From Caproicibacter sp047777415 (GTDB taxonomy: Bacteria; Bacillota; Clostridia; Oscillospirales; Acutalibacteraceae), in assembly GCA_047777415.1 (NCBI GenBank), contig JBKEEO010000003.1:1-64000 (forward strand): 64,000 bases of DNA, read 5' to 3'. The position numbers were made by a program, and so were the translations under genes. Each line of letters begins with the position of its first letter. Positions within the stretch are counted from its first letter, which is position 1. Below are positions 17,521 to 25,527 of this stretch, piece by piece. The notes beneath the pieces are model-generated. The model ran no database searches, was not told where the DNA came from, and was given only the letters and a program-made list of their open reading frames with translations.

Positions 17521-17580
17521 TTCCGGCGTTTTCCGGCGAAAATCGGCGGAAATCGGCAGAAATCGGCGTGTTCCAGCAGG
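17521..17580. repeat. Six in-phase decamers with a CGGC core
   Basis: Six consecutive 10-base units each carry CGGC (CAGC in the last) at positions 4-7: TTCCGGCGTT, TTCCGGCGAA, AATCGGCGGA, AATCGGCAGA, AATCGGCGTG, TTCCAGCAGG. The period equals about one DNA turn, so all cores face the same side. Non-coding, just after the replication/regulator genes: an iteron-like origin or regulator-binding array. Confidence 0.7.
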
Positions 17581-17711
17581 TCAAGATGTGATAATATATA
17601 ATCGAGGAATTTAGAAAAAACAGTGAAGATAACACCGGACATTAAAGAATGGTTCATGGAGAATACTGCATTCTCCTATGAAATGGATCATGAATGAACG
17701 GAGGAATCAAA

Positions 17712-18218
17712 ATGAAGTTAAGTTATAGGGCACAACAAATTCTTATCATTGCGGCCGCTGCCATTACGTGCGCAGGTGTCGTTGCGATGATTCAAACGCG
17801 CCTTAATGTTGACGATACACCGGAGGAATCCAGTTCATCCGAAAGCGAGATTGTTTTTGAAACACCGCATGAAATCCAAAAGCCTGCAGTTAGTTCTGAA
17901 ATCATAAATAGTTCTACATTTACTCCTTCTTCCGGAGTGGAGGTCAGTGAACCACTAACAGACATACAGAAACCGTCTTCCACACCGCCGAAGCCAACAC
18001 CTCCATCCAGTTCCGCACTGACAAATAAAGACCAAAAGCCAACCTATTCCAGCCAACCTACCGTAACTTCATCGGACTCTGCGAGCGAAACTCCTTCAGG
18101 CGGAAAACCGGGACAAATCTACGTTCCGGGTTTCGGTTGGCAATATCCGACCGGAGGTTCAATGGAAACTATCGATGATATGTACCAAGATGGTGTAAAA
18201 GTCGGAATCATGGAATAA
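17712..18218 (+). CDS. Membrane-anchored Ser/Thr/Pro-rich hypothetical protein
   Basis: 168 residues from ATG 17712 (CGGAGGAATC upstream). A hydrophobic helix near residues 9-25 (ILIIAAAAITCAGVVAMI) follows a short basic N-terminus. Then comes a long low-complexity stretch rich in Ser, Thr and Pro with acidic patches, ending in a compact PGQIYVPGFGWQYPTGG segment. This plan (anchor, spacer, small domain) fits a cell-envelope protein. It is first of two envelope-directed genes separated by a terminator. Confidence 0.65.
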   Translation: MKLSYRAQQILIIAAAAITCAGVVAMIQTRLNVDDTPEESSSSESEIVFETPHEIQKPAVSSEIINSSTFTPSSGVEVSEPLTDIQKPSSTPPKPTPPSSSALTNKDQKPTYSSQPTVTSSDSASETPSGGKPGQIYVPGFGWQYPTGGSMETIDDMYQDGVKVGIME

Positions 18219-18237
18219 ATTAAAACTAAATGATTTG

Positions 18238-18276
18238 AGGACACAGTTTGTAGTAGCAAGCTGTGTCCTTTTTGTT
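18238..18276 (+). terminator. Rho-independent terminator
   Basis: AGGACACAG/CTGTGTCCT stem with inner TTG/CAA pairs, followed by TTTTTGTTTT. Confidence 0.8.
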
Positions 18277-18290
18277 TTAGGAGGGAAACA

Positions 18291-20039
18291 ATGAAACGTC
18301 TTTTATCGGTACTGCTTTGCATGACACTATGTTTGTCTTTCATTGCAATGCCTGCCTATGCCGGAACCGGTGAAGGCAACATTGACAACGGCGGAGGCAG
18401 TATGGGAAGCGGTACTGCGCGTAATATCTGGCATACCGGTGAGGAGGGCGTGCGTATTACCGTGGTCCGCGCGGCAGATAACACGCCGATAACCACCCCT
18501 ATTGACCTAACCAATAAAGACGAGAGTGATGTTCAAATACATTTCGGGAAAAAGAGTAAACTACACTACCGGAATGGTGACGCGCTTACATTATCACAAT
18601 CAGAATACAAAGCTTTTAATCCATCCGAACCGTTGCCCAAAATTATCAGTGACGGCGGCGGAAATACAAACATTGATGAAATACGCAGTTATTTTACAGA
18701 TCAGCAGGTAATAAAAAGCTTGGCTTCTAGGGTTGACATCACTTACAACAAACTAACAAGCGGCAAGTATAAGCTGTTGTTAGAGCCAATCGCATACTTT
18801 ACGTTTGAAGGATTCAAAGTGGCAATGACGGCCACAGAAGCGGCTCTGTACGACCAAAAGCTGAGCGGTGGATTACGCCGAAGAATGGTTTCTCTTTCTC
18901 ATCAAAACCTGCCGCTTTCCATGTTTCTCCAGCACTCGGACATGGGATACCCCGCTTATTCCGGGCCGACCAATAAGCCCCAGTCCGACGCAACGATTAT
19001 CAATGAACTCGGGCTGGGGATTGTAAAATTTACGGAAGACGGCGACTCAGACTCAACGTCTCCGTCTGATTCCACAGCAACCTATCGTGTGGACACCGAT
19101 GTCATTACTTCCGTGACACTCAGCTCCGATGATGAAATCAGTCCGGACCATCCGGCAAAAGTGACATTTTACATTGACGGCGGAAGCTACACGATGACGA
19201 ACATTGTGATTCCGGAGGGAGAAAGCCAGCTGGTTTGGTGCAAATGGCACACGCCGAAAACTCCGCAAACCGTTGACATTCGGGTTTCAGCGACCAAGGG
19301 GGAACTGAGCCGCACGCATCTCACAGCTGAAGTGGTTTCCATGGACGGTCATGAGCCACCGGACCCGACAGCCAGTGACCGCAATGATGATTTTACGATT
19401 CCGGATTTACCTAACCTATCCCAAATATCGACCAGAACATGGGGCGTATGGTCCGGACACTGGGTTCCACATTGGGTATGGCACGAAGACTGGGATTGGG
19501 TTTCCGATCCGGATTCTCCGACCGGAGGTCATTGGGAGGATAACGGAGAATGGGTGGATGAAGGCAACTGGGAATACACATTCCATTCTTACCGTGCGAC
19601 ACTTTCCGCAAGCATGTCGCTGATGCCAAGTTCCCGTGCTTGGAGCGCGACAGGGAAAGAAATGAAGTCCGGATATGGTGTGGAAATCAACGTGACAAGC
19701 GCTGTAAGTTCCCAAGCGCCCGATTCTCACGTGACGGCGGCACAAACTGCAGTCACATATTTCCCGGAGTTTGAATATGCTGCATATTGGAGGATTCTTG
19801 ACCCGGTTGTGGACGAGCTGGATACGGTGTTCCATTTTAAACACAACCAGTATTCCACTTACAATGACCGGGTGCATTTCACGCCGCTATGGTATCCGGA
19901 CGGACCATACACTGTCTATGCCTATGTGGCAGACGCATGGACACCGGCCGGGATGCTGTCACTTGGCCTGAATGATTCCGTGACAATTAAAGGAAATGTT
20001 TATGACGATTGGCACATTGGACCAATGTTGGTCGATTAA
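18291..20039 (+). CDS. Large secreted protein with a Trp-rich segment
   Basis: 582 residues. A classical signal peptide (MKRLLSVLLCMTLCLSFIAM, cleavage likely after AYA) is followed by a Gly/Asn-rich start. The middle includes an Ig-like/CARDB-like segment (residues 270-350, DEISPDHPAKVTFYIDGG), then residues 385-430 with dense tryptophan (WGVWSGHWVPHWVWHEDWDW). The rest is beta-rich. No sortase motif or membrane tail is seen, so it is probably released or held by partners. It has its own terminators before and after. No family recognised; an ICE-encoded surface or mating factor is a guess from context. Confidence 0.7.
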   Translation: MKRLLSVLLCMTLCLSFIAMPAYAGTGEGNIDNGGGSMGSGTARNIWHTGEEGVRITVVRAADNTPITTPIDLTNKDESDVQIHFGKKSKLHYRNGDALTLSQSEYKAFNPSEPLPKIISDGGGNTNIDEIRSYFTDQQVIKSLASRVDITYNKLTSGKYKLLLEPIAYFTFEGFKVAMTATEAALYDQKLSGGLRRRMVSLSHQNLPLSMFLQHSDMGYPAYSGPTNKPQSDATIINELGLGIVKFTEDGDSDSTSPSDSTATYRVDTDVITSVTLSSDDEISPDHPAKVTFYIDGGSYTMTNIVIPEGESQLVWCKWHTPKTPQTVDIRVSATKGELSRTHLTAEVVSMDGHEPPDPTASDRNDDFTIPDLPNLSQISTRTWGVWSGHWVPHWVWHEDWDWVSDPDSPTGGHWEDNGEWVDEGNWEYTFHSYRATLSASMSLMPSSRAWSATGKEMKSGYGVEINVTSAVSSQAPDSHVTAAQTAVTYFPEFEYAAYWRILDPVVDELDTVFHFKHNQYSTYNDRVHFTPLWYPDGPYTVYAYVADAWTPAGMLSLGLNDSVTIKGNVYDDWHIGPMLVD

Positions 20040-20085
20040 CGGATTCGTCTGGAATAAACCGCATGTTTCAGTTTGTTTCCAAAAT

Positions 20086-20116
20086 AAAAATACCGCCCGT
20101 ATCGGGTGGTATTTTT
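20086..20116 (+). terminator. Rho-independent terminator
   Basis: AAAAATACCGCCCG / CGGGTGGTATTTTT with a TAT loop and one G-T pair, ending in TTTTT, right after the secreted-protein gene. Confidence 0.85.
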
Positions 20117-20134
20117 GGGAAAGAGGGGGAGGTT

Positions 20135-20176
20135 ATGAAAAAGGTATATATAAAACCTCACGTGAGGTGCTTGTAA
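20135..20176 (+). other. Possible 13-codon peptide frame, perhaps frameshifted
   Basis: Behind a GGGGGAGG site, ATG 20135 starts MKKVYIKPHVRCL and stops. The K-x-Y-x-KP-x-V opening is common in short Firmicutes peptides. A one-base change after codon 10 would continue with EVLVICLRVCGPVIRPHH, suggesting a broken small gene. Weak evidence. The rest of the 309-base gap before the next gene holds only the terminators at 20086 and 20277. Confidence 0.25.
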
Positions 20177-20276
20177 TTTGTCTGCGGGTCTGTGGTCCGG
20201 TAATCCGCCCACACCACTGACCGGATGCAGTGTACTTCTTTTCACTGATGATATAATACCCTGAGATTATGAAGAC

Positions 20277-20312
20277 CCCATGAAACCGATTTTAAGTTTC
20301 ATGGGATTTTTT
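20277..20312 (+). terminator. Rho-independent terminator
   Basis: CCCATGAAAC / GTTTCATGGG stem with a 9-base loop followed by ATTTTTT. Confidence 0.8.
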
Positions 20313-20348
20313 ATGAACAGTTTATGGATAAAGCAAGGGGTGATGAAA

Positions 20349-20534
20349 ATGGATCTCATCGTAACGGCAGAAGAACTGATGGAAGCCGCGCAGTGCGCCT
20401 GCCGCATGACCGGTTATGCCAAACCGGATGACAATCTGCTCATTACTCGATTGACTGCGGAAGACGGAACGCAGGTGCGACTGTTTTTGGACAGGCGTTG
20501 TTGCGTGCATCCCGAATATTGTGATACCAGTTAG
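20349..20534 (+). CDS. Small hypothetical protein
   Basis: 61 residues; ATG 20349 is chosen because AAGGGG lies 9 bases upstream, whereas ATG 20343 would be too close. It begins MDLIVTAEELMEAAQCACRM and ends in a Cys-containing tail RRCCVHPEYCDTS. Possibly a metal-binding small protein; unknown function. It follows a terminator and precedes the Sel1-repeat gene by 38 bases. Confidence 0.5.
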   Translation: MDLIVTAEELMEAAQCACRMTGYAKPDDNLLITRLTAEDGTQVRLFLDRRCCVHPEYCDTS

Positions 20535-20572
20535 TTTTCCAAAAAAAGACTTAAGTGAGAGGAGAATCTTGT

Positions 20573-21511
20573 GTGTTTGGGAAAAGACAAAAATATCAAA
20601 TCATGGAAGACAGAGAGGAAGAAAGCACAATTCAGCCGCCAATTTTCGAACCATATCAAGATGAGCCGCAGGACTGGTACGCACTGCCTGACAATCAGAG
20701 GGCAGAAAAGTGGTATCAGTTGGCGGCATTCCGTAACACTGTCCCAAATATTGGTGACACCGATCCGCTTTTGTGGTATACACAGGCGGCGGAAAATGGA
20801 GATGCTGCAGCCCAGTATACGCTGGGAAAACTGTACTGCAAGGGAATTTTAACAGATCAAAATCCATTTCAGGGCAGCCTCTGGTACGCAAAAGCATCTT
20901 CTGCAGGCAGTCCATTTGCCGATTATGAGCTGGCAAAAATGCTGGAACGCGGAATCGGACTTCAGAAAGATGAAACCACCGCGCGATATCTGTATCAAAA
21001 ATCCTGTGAGGCATTTTTGAAGTTAGAGCAGGAAGAACCAAATCCTGCGGTTGAACTGAAACTTGCAGTTTTGTATGAAAAGGGTCTGGCCGGAGAAACC
21101 GACCAAAATGCGGCCGTTCACTGGAGGCAATTGGCTGAGCAAAATTCCGCTTTAAAAGATGAAAAAAACCAAAAGGAATCAGTTAGTTCAATTCGTCCAA
21201 TGGATTCTCTGGCAGATGCGCCGGCTATCAAACGAGAATTCCAGTTTCCTGAGGACAGTGAACCGGACGCGGAGCAACAAACCGAGCAGGAATACAGACC
21301 CTGTCCGAATCATACGAGACATCCGGAACTTTTGCAGATATTGCCGACAGCGCCGGGTAAAACCTGTACGGTGCTTTTCGACGGAAAAGAACTGCAGGGA
21401 GAAATTGACCGGATAGAATTACAAAAAGGCGCAATTCATCTTGCAGTTTCAATCGTCTCAGGCACGAATTCTCTGTCTGACGGAACACCCGATGCAGTCG
21501 GAGAAGACTGA
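20573..21511 (+). CDS. Sel1-repeat (TPR-like) protein
   Basis: 312 residues from GTG 20573 (GGAG 8 bases upstream). Between residues 60 and 195 there are four to five Sel1-like repeats, recognisable from AAxxGDAxAQYxLGxLYxxG spacing (for example ENGDAAAQYTLGKLYCKG, then GSPFADYELAKMLERG). These helical repeats scaffold protein-protein contacts. A charged linker and a small beta-rich C-terminal domain (GKTCTVLFDGKELQG) follow. No signal peptide, so cytoplasmic. In conjugative elements of this type Sel1 proteins often accompany relaxase or pilus genes; here it immediately precedes the pilus locus. Confidence 0.75.
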   Translation: MFGKRQKYQIMEDREEESTIQPPIFEPYQDEPQDWYALPDNQRAEKWYQLAAFRNTVPNIGDTDPLLWYTQAAENGDAAAQYTLGKLYCKGILTDQNPFQGSLWYAKASSAGSPFADYELAKMLERGIGLQKDETTARYLYQKSCEAFLKLEQEEPNPAVELKLAVLYEKGLAGETDQNAAVHWRQLAEQNSALKDEKNQKESVSSIRPMDSLADAPAIKREFQFPEDSEPDAEQQTEQEYRPCPNHTRHPELLQILPTAPGKTCTVLFDGKELQGEIDRIELQKGAIHLAVSIVSGTNSLSDGTPDAVGED

Positions 21512-21588
21512 AATGCCAGCTATACGAATGCTGAGTGATTTTCACAAGGCATTTATATATTTTTTCAGCCGGTCAATAGGAGGTGAAA

Positions 21589-21660
21589 TTGGAAGAGCCG
21601 GCTGACCGTTCATCGTCTAATTGTCCATTTTTTAATCAATCTATTAATTTCATTTATTAA
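21589..21660 (+). other. Possible 23-residue leader peptide before the pilin gene
   Basis: An AGGAGGTGAAA ribosome site, the strongest in this stretch, precedes TTG 21589 opening a 23-codon frame (MEEPADRSSSNCPFFNQSIN...). It ends 20 bases before the pilin start. It could be a leader peptide, a decayed gene start or chance. Confidence 0.3.
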
Positions 21661-21679
21661 TTATTTGGAGGTATTGTAT

Positions 21680-21907
21680 ATGTACACTGTGAAAAATAAA
21701 ATCAACAACCTGAAAAACACTGTTACAAATTATTTGTATAAGGCTATGAGCGTTGTAAGTGATACGCATGGTTTGGAAGCATTTGAAATTGCCATTGGTA
21801 TCGGCATTGCAGTTGTCTGTGGTGTGCTGGTTCTTTCAAAAAATCAGGACTTGCTCAACAGCGTTTTTTCTTCGGCACAGGAGCAGGCAAACAGTCTGTT
21901 CCAGTAA
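21680..21907 (+). CDS. flp: Flp-type pilin (Tad pilus major subunit)
   Basis: 75 residues from ATG 21680 (TTGGAGGTATTG upstream). A polar leader ends in Gly31; directly after it comes LEAFEIAIGIGIAVVCGVLVL, so the mature protein would begin with the Tad/Flp signature: cleavage after Gly, Glu at +5 and a single hydrophobic helix. The short C-terminal tail NSVFSSAQEQANSLFQ completes a typical tiny Flp pilin. The dedicated prepilin peptidase is the next gene, and the motor and platform genes follow. No other gene in the window looks like a competing major pilin. Confidence 0.85.
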   Translation: MYTVKNKINNLKNTVTNYLYKAMSVVSDTHGLEAFEIAIGIGIAVVCGVLVLSKNQDLLNSVFSSAQEQANSLFQ

Positions 21908-21915
21908 TCGCCTGT

Positions 21916-22497
21916 GTGCTGCTATTTGTATTGACGGTTGGGTATCTGTGCGATGACAGTCTGAATCGTCAGCTGCATTCGCCTAGATATCCATACACTG
22001 CTCTCATTACCGCTTTTTATACGGCAGCTTTAATCTTTGCCCTTCCTGATTGGATCGCAATCATGAAGGGCATTATTTTTGTTCAATTGTTGGCAGCAGC
22101 CGGATATTGTGACGCCATGACTCACAGAATTCCAAACGAAATATGCGCCGCCATTATGCTGGACGGACTGATTCAGCCGAATCTTATTCCATCGCTGATT
22201 GGTCTGTTCACCGTATCACTTCCTCTGTATTTGATTGCTCTTGTTTTCAAAAACAGCGTTGGAGGCGGAGATATCAAGCTGATGGCGGCCTGCGGTTTTG
22301 TGCTGGGTCCGTCTGGTATTTTGGCGGGAATGGCGGTCAGCAGTATCCTGTTTTTGCTGTCTGTTATGGTGCAATGGATCTTCCAAAAACCGATAAAGAA
22401 AAAGTATGCGATGGCACCCTATTTCGGCATAGGGTGCTCAGCCTGTCGAAAAAGTCCAGCGAAAGCTGGGCTTTTTGAATGTAAGATGGTAAAATAG
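21916..22497 (+). CDS. tadV: A24 prepilin peptidase (TadV/CpaA), 3' end altered by IS insertion
   Basis: GTG 21916; 193 residues as it now reads. Multi-span membrane protein with both catalytic aspartates of the family: Asp66 in CDAMTHRIPN and Asp119 in GGGDIKL. It cleaves the Flp leader after Gly. An IS1182-family element interrupts the gene at 22439: the native tail (...CCLAYLMKG, recovered from 23981-24006) is replaced by 17 IS-encoded residues. The original enzyme would have been about 182 residues, so only the last few are lost and activity may persist. The ribosome site is poor; translation is probably coupled to the pilin gene 8 bases upstream. Confidence 0.85.
   Translation: MLLFVLTVGYLCDDSLNRQLHSPRYPYTALITAFYTAALIFALPDWIAIMKGIIFVQLLAAAGYCDAMTHRIPNEICAAIMLDGLIQPNLIPSLIGLFTVSLPLYLIALVFKNSVGGGDIKLMAACGFVLGPSGILAGMAVSSILFLLSVMVQWIFQKPIKKKYAMAPYFGIGCSACRKSPAKAGLFECKMVK
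22413..22438. repeat. Left copy of 26-bp target duplication of the IS1182 element
   Basis: 26 bases identical to 23955-23980. The sequence is itself a hairpin: GCACCCTAT and its complement ATAGGGTGC around TTCGGC. It is coding sequence of the prepilin peptidase gene. Confidence 0.92.
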
Positions 22498-23954
22498 AAA
22501 TGGGTGATGAAAGATGCTGGAACGAGGAAAAATGCACAGGAATGCAGTAGAATTTGTCAATATAGACCTATTGGTGCCGCAGGAGCATTTGTTGCGTAAG
22601 ATTGATAAAGCGGTAAATTTGAGCCATATTTATGAGTTTGTAGAAGAATTATATTGTGAAGATAATGGCCGTCCCAGTGTGGACCCAGTAGTCCTATTTA
22701 AGATAGTGCTAATCCAGCATCTATATGGAATTCCTTCGCTGCGTCGAACCATGCAGGAAATCGATATGAATATTGCTTATCGATGGTTTTTGGGATATAC
22801 GCTAAACGAAGAATTGCCGCATTTTTCTACTGTAAGTTATAATTTTAAACACCGGTTTACAGAGGAAACTGTAGAGAAGGTGTTTTCATGGATATTGCAG
22901 GAAGCAAACCGCGCAGGGTATTTGGCACCGGAAGCAGTATTTGTGGATGGGACACATATCAAAGCAAACGCCAACATCAATAAGAAAATCAAAAAGGCGG
23001 TTCCTCAGGCGGCAAAGCGATACGCTTCAGAGTTGATGGAAGAAGTCAATGCAGATCGGAAAGAGCATGGAAAGAAGCCGTTTGACAGTACCCAAAAACC
23101 GCCGAAGGAAAAGGAAATAACTGTCTCCAAAACGGACCCGGAGAGCGGATTGTTCCAAAAGGGAGAACACAAGAAATGTTTTGCTTACGAAGCGCATACG
23201 GCCTGCGACAAACACAATTTTGTACTAGGAGTTGAGGTAACTCCCGGAAATGTGCACGACAGTGTGGCATTCGATGCAGTCTATGACAAAGTGACAAAAC
23301 AGTTTCCTAAAATTGAGACAGTGGTGGCGGACGCTGCCTACAAAACACCGCATATCTGCAAACGGGTCTTTGATGACAAGCGAGTACTATCTACAGCATA
23401 CAAAAGACCGATGACCAAAGCCGGCCATCTTCAATGGTGGAAATATGTATATGACGAATATTATGACTGTGTGCTATGCCCTGAATATCAAATTTTGCAC
23501 TATGCAACAACCAATCGTGAAGGATACCGAGAATACAAAAGTAGAAGTTATATTTGCAAAAAATGTCCGTCCCGTTCCCGCTGCACAAACAGCAAAAGCT
23601 ATACGAAAACTGTGACAAGGCATGTGTGGCAAAATTATGTAGAACTAGCGGAGGACATTCGGCATACTCCAAAATACAAAAAGCTTTATCAAAAGCGAAA
23701 AGAAACCATTGAACGTGTATTTGCTGATGCAAAAGAAAAGTATGGAATGCGATACACGCTCTACCGGGGCTTAACTCAAGTGACAAATTGGGTTAAGCTT
23801 AAGTTTGCTGCCATGAATCTCAAAAAGCTGGCAATGTGGAAGTGGAGGGATGGTCATCCTTCCTCTTTTGTCTGGATATTATATCGCTTTTTTCATTCCT
23901 GCAAAAATAACCCATCCTTCGCTTGATGCGTTGGATGGGTTATTCGACAATCTG
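22439..23954 (+). mobile_element. IS1182-family insertion sequence, 1516 bp, apparently intact
   Basis: Bounded by imperfect terminal repeats (left CAGCCTGTCGAAAAA, right end complement CAGATTGTCGAATAA) and by 26-base direct repeats. It encodes one transposase. Each end carries a strong stem-loop: 22449-22476 (12 pairs closed by a GAAA tetraloop, with a T-run) and 23906-23944 (12 pairs). These can insulate the element from outside transcription and may dampen expression of the pilus genes downstream. Confidence 0.93.
22514..23926 (+). CDS. IS1182-family transposase
   Basis: 470 residues, full length. Residues 1-130 give the family N-terminal domain (RPSVDPVVLFKIVLIQHLYG, then LPHFSTVSYNFKHRF). 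The DDE catalytic core starts with FVDGTHIKANAN (first Asp), continues with VVADAAYKT (second Asp) and ends in RKETIERVFADAKEKYGMR (Glu). A four-cysteine insert (CVLCPEYQ and CKKCPSRSRC) is normal for the family. No stops or frameshifts, so the enzyme is likely active. ATG 22514 follows a GGGTGATGAAAG site. Confidence 0.95.
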   Translation: MLERGKMHRNAVEFVNIDLLVPQEHLLRKIDKAVNLSHIYEFVEELYCEDNGRPSVDPVVLFKIVLIQHLYGIPSLRRTMQEIDMNIAYRWFLGYTLNEELPHFSTVSYNFKHRFTEETVEKVFSWILQEANRAGYLAPEAVFVDGTHIKANANINKKIKKAVPQAAKRYASELMEEVNADRKEHGKKPFDSTQKPPKEKEITVSKTDPESGLFQKGEHKKCFAYEAHTACDKHNFVLGVEVTPGNVHDSVAFDAVYDKVTKQFPKIETVVADAAYKTPHICKRVFDDKRVLSTAYKRPMTKAGHLQWWKYVYDEYYDCVLCPEYQILHYATTNREGYREYKSRSYICKKCPSRSRCTNSKSYTKTVTRHVWQNYVELAEDIRHTPKYKKLYQKRKETIERVFADAKEKYGMRYTLYRGLTQVTNWVKLKFAAMNLKKLAMWKWRDGHPSSFVWILYRFFHSCKNNPSFA

Positions 23955-23980
23955 GGCACCCTATTTCGGCATAGGGTGCT
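23955..23980. repeat. Right copy of 26-bp target duplication
   Basis: Identical to 22413-22438; continues directly into the original 3' end of the prepilin peptidase gene (stop at 24004-24006). Confidence 0.92.
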
Positions 23981-24011
23981 GTCTTGCATACCTGATGAAA
24001 GGATGACTTAA

Positions 24012-24800
24012 ATGAAATTATTTCGCAACCGTATGTTTCTGGCTGTGTTTTCACTGATTTTAGCGGCGGTGCTGTGCTTTGTTGCGGCGCCCGAACTTGC
24101 CAAAGCATCAAATCGGCAAACAGAAATTGTGCGTGTTGTGAAAACCATTCCCGAGAATACGATTATTACAAAAGATATGGTGCAGACTGTCCGCGTAGGC
24201 GGATATAATCTTCCGTCCAATGTTCTGAAAGACACACAGGATGTCATAGGAAAATATGCAATCGCCAGACTGGAGCCGGGAGATTATATTCTTTCGTCCA
24301 AGGTGTCTGCAGAATCGAAAAGTCCCTATCTGTCCAACTTAAACGGCGAACAACAGGCTATTTCTATTTCTATTAAAAGTTTTGCGGCCGGCTTATCCGG
24401 AAAGCTGCAGTCAGGCGACATTATTTCCTTAATCGTGAGTGATTACGGCGAAAGCAAACAGACCATTGCTCCGCCGGAACTCAAATATGTAAAACTTTTG
24501 GCGGCGACGACTGCTAAAGGAGTCGATACCGACCAGATGAAACAATCGAATCAAAGCGATGATCAGAAAAGTGAGGATGATATTCCTGCAACGCTGACTT
24601 TGTTGGTCAATCCAATACAGGCAGAAAAGCTGGTTGATTACGAAATGAACGGAAAGCTATACGCGACGCTGGTTTATCGTGGTTCCGAACAAACCTGTCA
24701 AAAATATCTTGACATTCAGGCCAAGTACTTTGAGAATTCCGGGTCTGCGGAATCAGAAAATGTTTCTGCTGCGGAAGGTGCGGTATCGAATGGCGAATAA
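24012..24800 (+). CDS. cpaB: SAF-domain pilus assembly protein (CpaB/RcpC-like)
   Basis: 262 residues. Membrane anchor or signal at residues 8-28 (FLAVFSLILAAVLCFVAAPE), then a SAF fold (residues 40-100: VRVVKTIPENTIITKDMV...YAIARLEPGDYILSSKV) and the RcpC-type second domain (residues 110-240). CpaB proteins sit outside the membrane and help guide Tad pili through the envelope. The start lies 5 bases after the original end of the prepilin peptidase gene, with GAAAGGATG as ribosome site, so it belonged to one operon before the IS split it. Confidence 0.85.
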   Translation: MKLFRNRMFLAVFSLILAAVLCFVAAPELAKASNRQTEIVRVVKTIPENTIITKDMVQTVRVGGYNLPSNVLKDTQDVIGKYAIARLEPGDYILSSKVSAESKSPYLSNLNGEQQAISISIKSFAAGLSGKLQSGDIISLIVSDYGESKQTIAPPELKYVKLLAATTAKGVDTDQMKQSNQSDDQKSEDDIPATLTLLVNPIQAEKLVDYEMNGKLYATLVYRGSEQTCQKYLDIQAKYFENSGSAESENVSAAEGAVSNGE

Positions 24801-25527
24801 ACAGGTTATAACCGTTTGGGGAAGTCCCGGAAGCGGAAAAACGCTGACAAGCATCAAAATTGCGCGTGAATTGGCAGCAAGGAAGAAAAATGTCGTTGTA
24901 GTCCTTTGCGACAGCGAAACGCCCGCAGTTCCGCTGGTGGTCCCGGATGCTAAGGGAGTACAGTCACTGGGCAATCTGCTTTCGATGCCAACGTTCAATC
25001 AAATCAGCGTTTTTCAGCATTTTATCCCGGTCGGCAAAAATTTGAGTTTGCTGGGATATTTGCTCGGTGAAAACGAAAAAACATGGCCGGAATACGATAT
25101 CAGCCGTGCAAAGGAATTGATTGCTCTGCTGAGAAATATTGCGGACTTCGTGGTCATTGACTGTCCCCATCATTTACTGTCAAGCGTCATGACCGCCGCG
25201 GCGCTGGAGGACGCAGACCTGGTGTTGCGTGTCGTTAACGCCGACCCGAAAAGCCTGATTTTTATTAAGTCGCAACGTTCTCTATTACAGGACCCAAGAT
25301 TCCGGTTTGACCAGCATATCCGTATCATCAATAATGTGCTGCCCAAGCAGGATGCCAATACCTATGAGGATGTATTCGGCGGCAAAACATACATACTTCC
25401 CCATCTGCCGACTTTGCAGATGCAGTATCAGGAAGCCAGACTGATGGAGCCGGTTACCGGAAAGGAAGGCCGGCTGTATGAGCCCCGCATTAAAACCATT
25501 GTGCAGGAGGAAATATGCAATGAATAA
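24790..25527 (+). CDS. tadZ: TadZ/CpaE-like P-loop ATPase
   Basis: 245 residues from ATG 24790, overlapping the previous gene by 11 bases. Walker A is GSPGSGKT (residues 11-18); FVVIDCPHHLLSS provides the MinD/ParA-like Walker B region, followed by EDADLVLRVVNADPKSL. Such MinD-type ATPases position the Tad machinery in the cell. It lacks the N-terminal receiver-like domain of proteobacterial CpaE, as is usual in Gram-positive versions. Confidence 0.78.
   Translation: MANKQVITVWGSPGSGKTLTSIKIARELAARKKNVVVVLCDSETPAVPLVVPDAKGVQSLGNLLSMPTFNQISVFQHFIPVGKNLSLLGYLLGENEKTWPEYDISRAKELIALLRNIADFVVIDCPHHLLSSVMTAAALEDADLVLRVVNADPKSLIFIKSQRSLLQDPRFRFDQHIRIINNVLPKQDANTYEDVFGGKTYILPHLPTLQMQYQEARLMEPVTGKEGRLYEPRIKTIVQEEICNE

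Noticed and set aside
22413..22438. GCACCCTAT hairpin as a transcription terminator
   Set aside because: It is coding sequence in both the intact and interrupted gene and lacks a T-run; it is better seen as the IS target.
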